The position numbers and the translations under genes were made by a program. A stretch of 24,321 nucleotides of DNA, from contig JAZOAK010000011.1 in NCBI GenBank assembly GCA_045595445.1, positions 1-24,321 of the forward strand. The letters run 5' to 3'. Source of the stretch: RGIG3009 sp045595445. Lineage in GTDB: Bacteria; Bacillota; Clostridia; Oscillospirales; Acutalibacteraceae. Below, in pieces: positions 24,246 to 24,321 of the stretch. How positions within the stretch are numbered: the first letter of the stretch is position 1; every line of letters starts with the position of its first letter. The notes beneath the pieces were generated by a model that was not told the origin of the DNA, ran no database searches, and saw only the letters and a list, made by a program, of their open reading frames with translations.

Positions 24246-24321
24246 TTAATCGACCTCGCCGCCCCCGCCTTTTACGCACCCCGTTCTTATTGTGTCCGCT
24301 CTACCCAAAGTAGAGCGCGCA
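24246..24321 (-). CDS. Possible 3' end of an upstream phage gene (partial)
   Basis: One minus-strand frame stays open from the window edge to a TAA at 24248-24246, giving 25 codons ending KGGGGEVD. The other two minus-strand frames contain stops. The stop lies 60 nt before the capsid ATG. A scaffold or decoration-protein gene would be expected here, but the fragment is too short to identify. Confidence 0.3.
   Translation of the reverse strand, partial: ARSTLGRADTIRTGCVKGGGGEVD
24297..24317. repeat. 8-bp inverted repeat at the right edge
   Basis: CGCTCTAC and GTAGAGCG pair perfectly around a 5-nt centre (CCAAA on +). No T-tract follows on either strand. If the partial reading frame at 24246-24321 is real, the repeat lies inside it, which argues against a terminator. 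Confidence 0.35.

Noticed and set aside
1..24321. tRNA, rRNA, CRISPR array, insertion sequence or diversity-generating retroelement
   Set aside because: No cloverleaf, regularly spaced repeats, transposase or reverse transcriptase motifs were seen on either strand by eye.

Overview
The window reads as chromosome of a Gram-positive Firmicute, most likely a gut-type Clostridia (Oscillospiraceae-like). The reasons are strong AGGAGG-type ribosome binding sites, an endolysin with clostridial ChW-type repeats, a phi-LC3-type holin, and a Staphylococcus-type CapE/CapF/CapG set. This is inferred from protein character, not from a marker gene. Every supported gene lies on the minus strand, so transcription runs from high to low coordinates. 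Gene spacing is tight, with many 4-base ATGA overlaps. Base composition is mildly GC-rich except around the polymerase gene near 8.5-9.75 kb.

Region A (24321 to about 15630) is the late module of a phage or prophage whose other genes lie beyond the right edge. In transcription order it holds a possible 3' end of an upstream gene, major capsid protein, portal, head-tail adaptor, a 651-aa tail hub/nozzle-like protein, a basic Ala-rich coiled-coil protein, a collagen-motif fibre protein, a second fibre/adsorption protein, an M23 endolysin with ChW-like repeats, an XhlA-like membrane protein and a 59-aa phi-LC3-type holin. No tail tube, sheath or tape-measure gene is visible, so a short-tailed virion is likely. 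A perfect 10-bp stem-loop terminator closes the module. No integrase, terminase or repressor is in the window.

Region B (about 15627 to 15528) is a compact regulatory boundary: an AT-rich inverted repeat, then a clear TTGACA/TATGAT promoter about 50 nt before the first glycan gene.

Region C (15527 to the left edge) is one long operon for a Wzx/Wzy-type capsule or exopolysaccharide. It encodes a PIG-L deacetylase, an initiating sugar-phosphate transferase, an SDR epimerase/reductase, an ATP-grasp ligase, two GT4 glycosyltransferases, Wzy polymerase, Wzx flippase, CapE, CapG, two tandem paralogous PF14907-type nucleotidyltransferases, CapF, and finally a secreted beta-helix protein with chlamydial Pmp-like FxxN/GGA repeats that runs off the left edge. 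CapE, CapG and CapF together should make UDP-N-acetyl-L-fucosamine. The first GT4 enzyme resembles WbuB-type FucNAc transferases. One initiating transferase plus two glycosyltransferases fits a repeat unit of about three sugars. The deacetylase, ATP-grasp protein and nucleotidyltransferase pair are not explained by the core pathway and are the best candidates for an undescribed glycan-decoration step.
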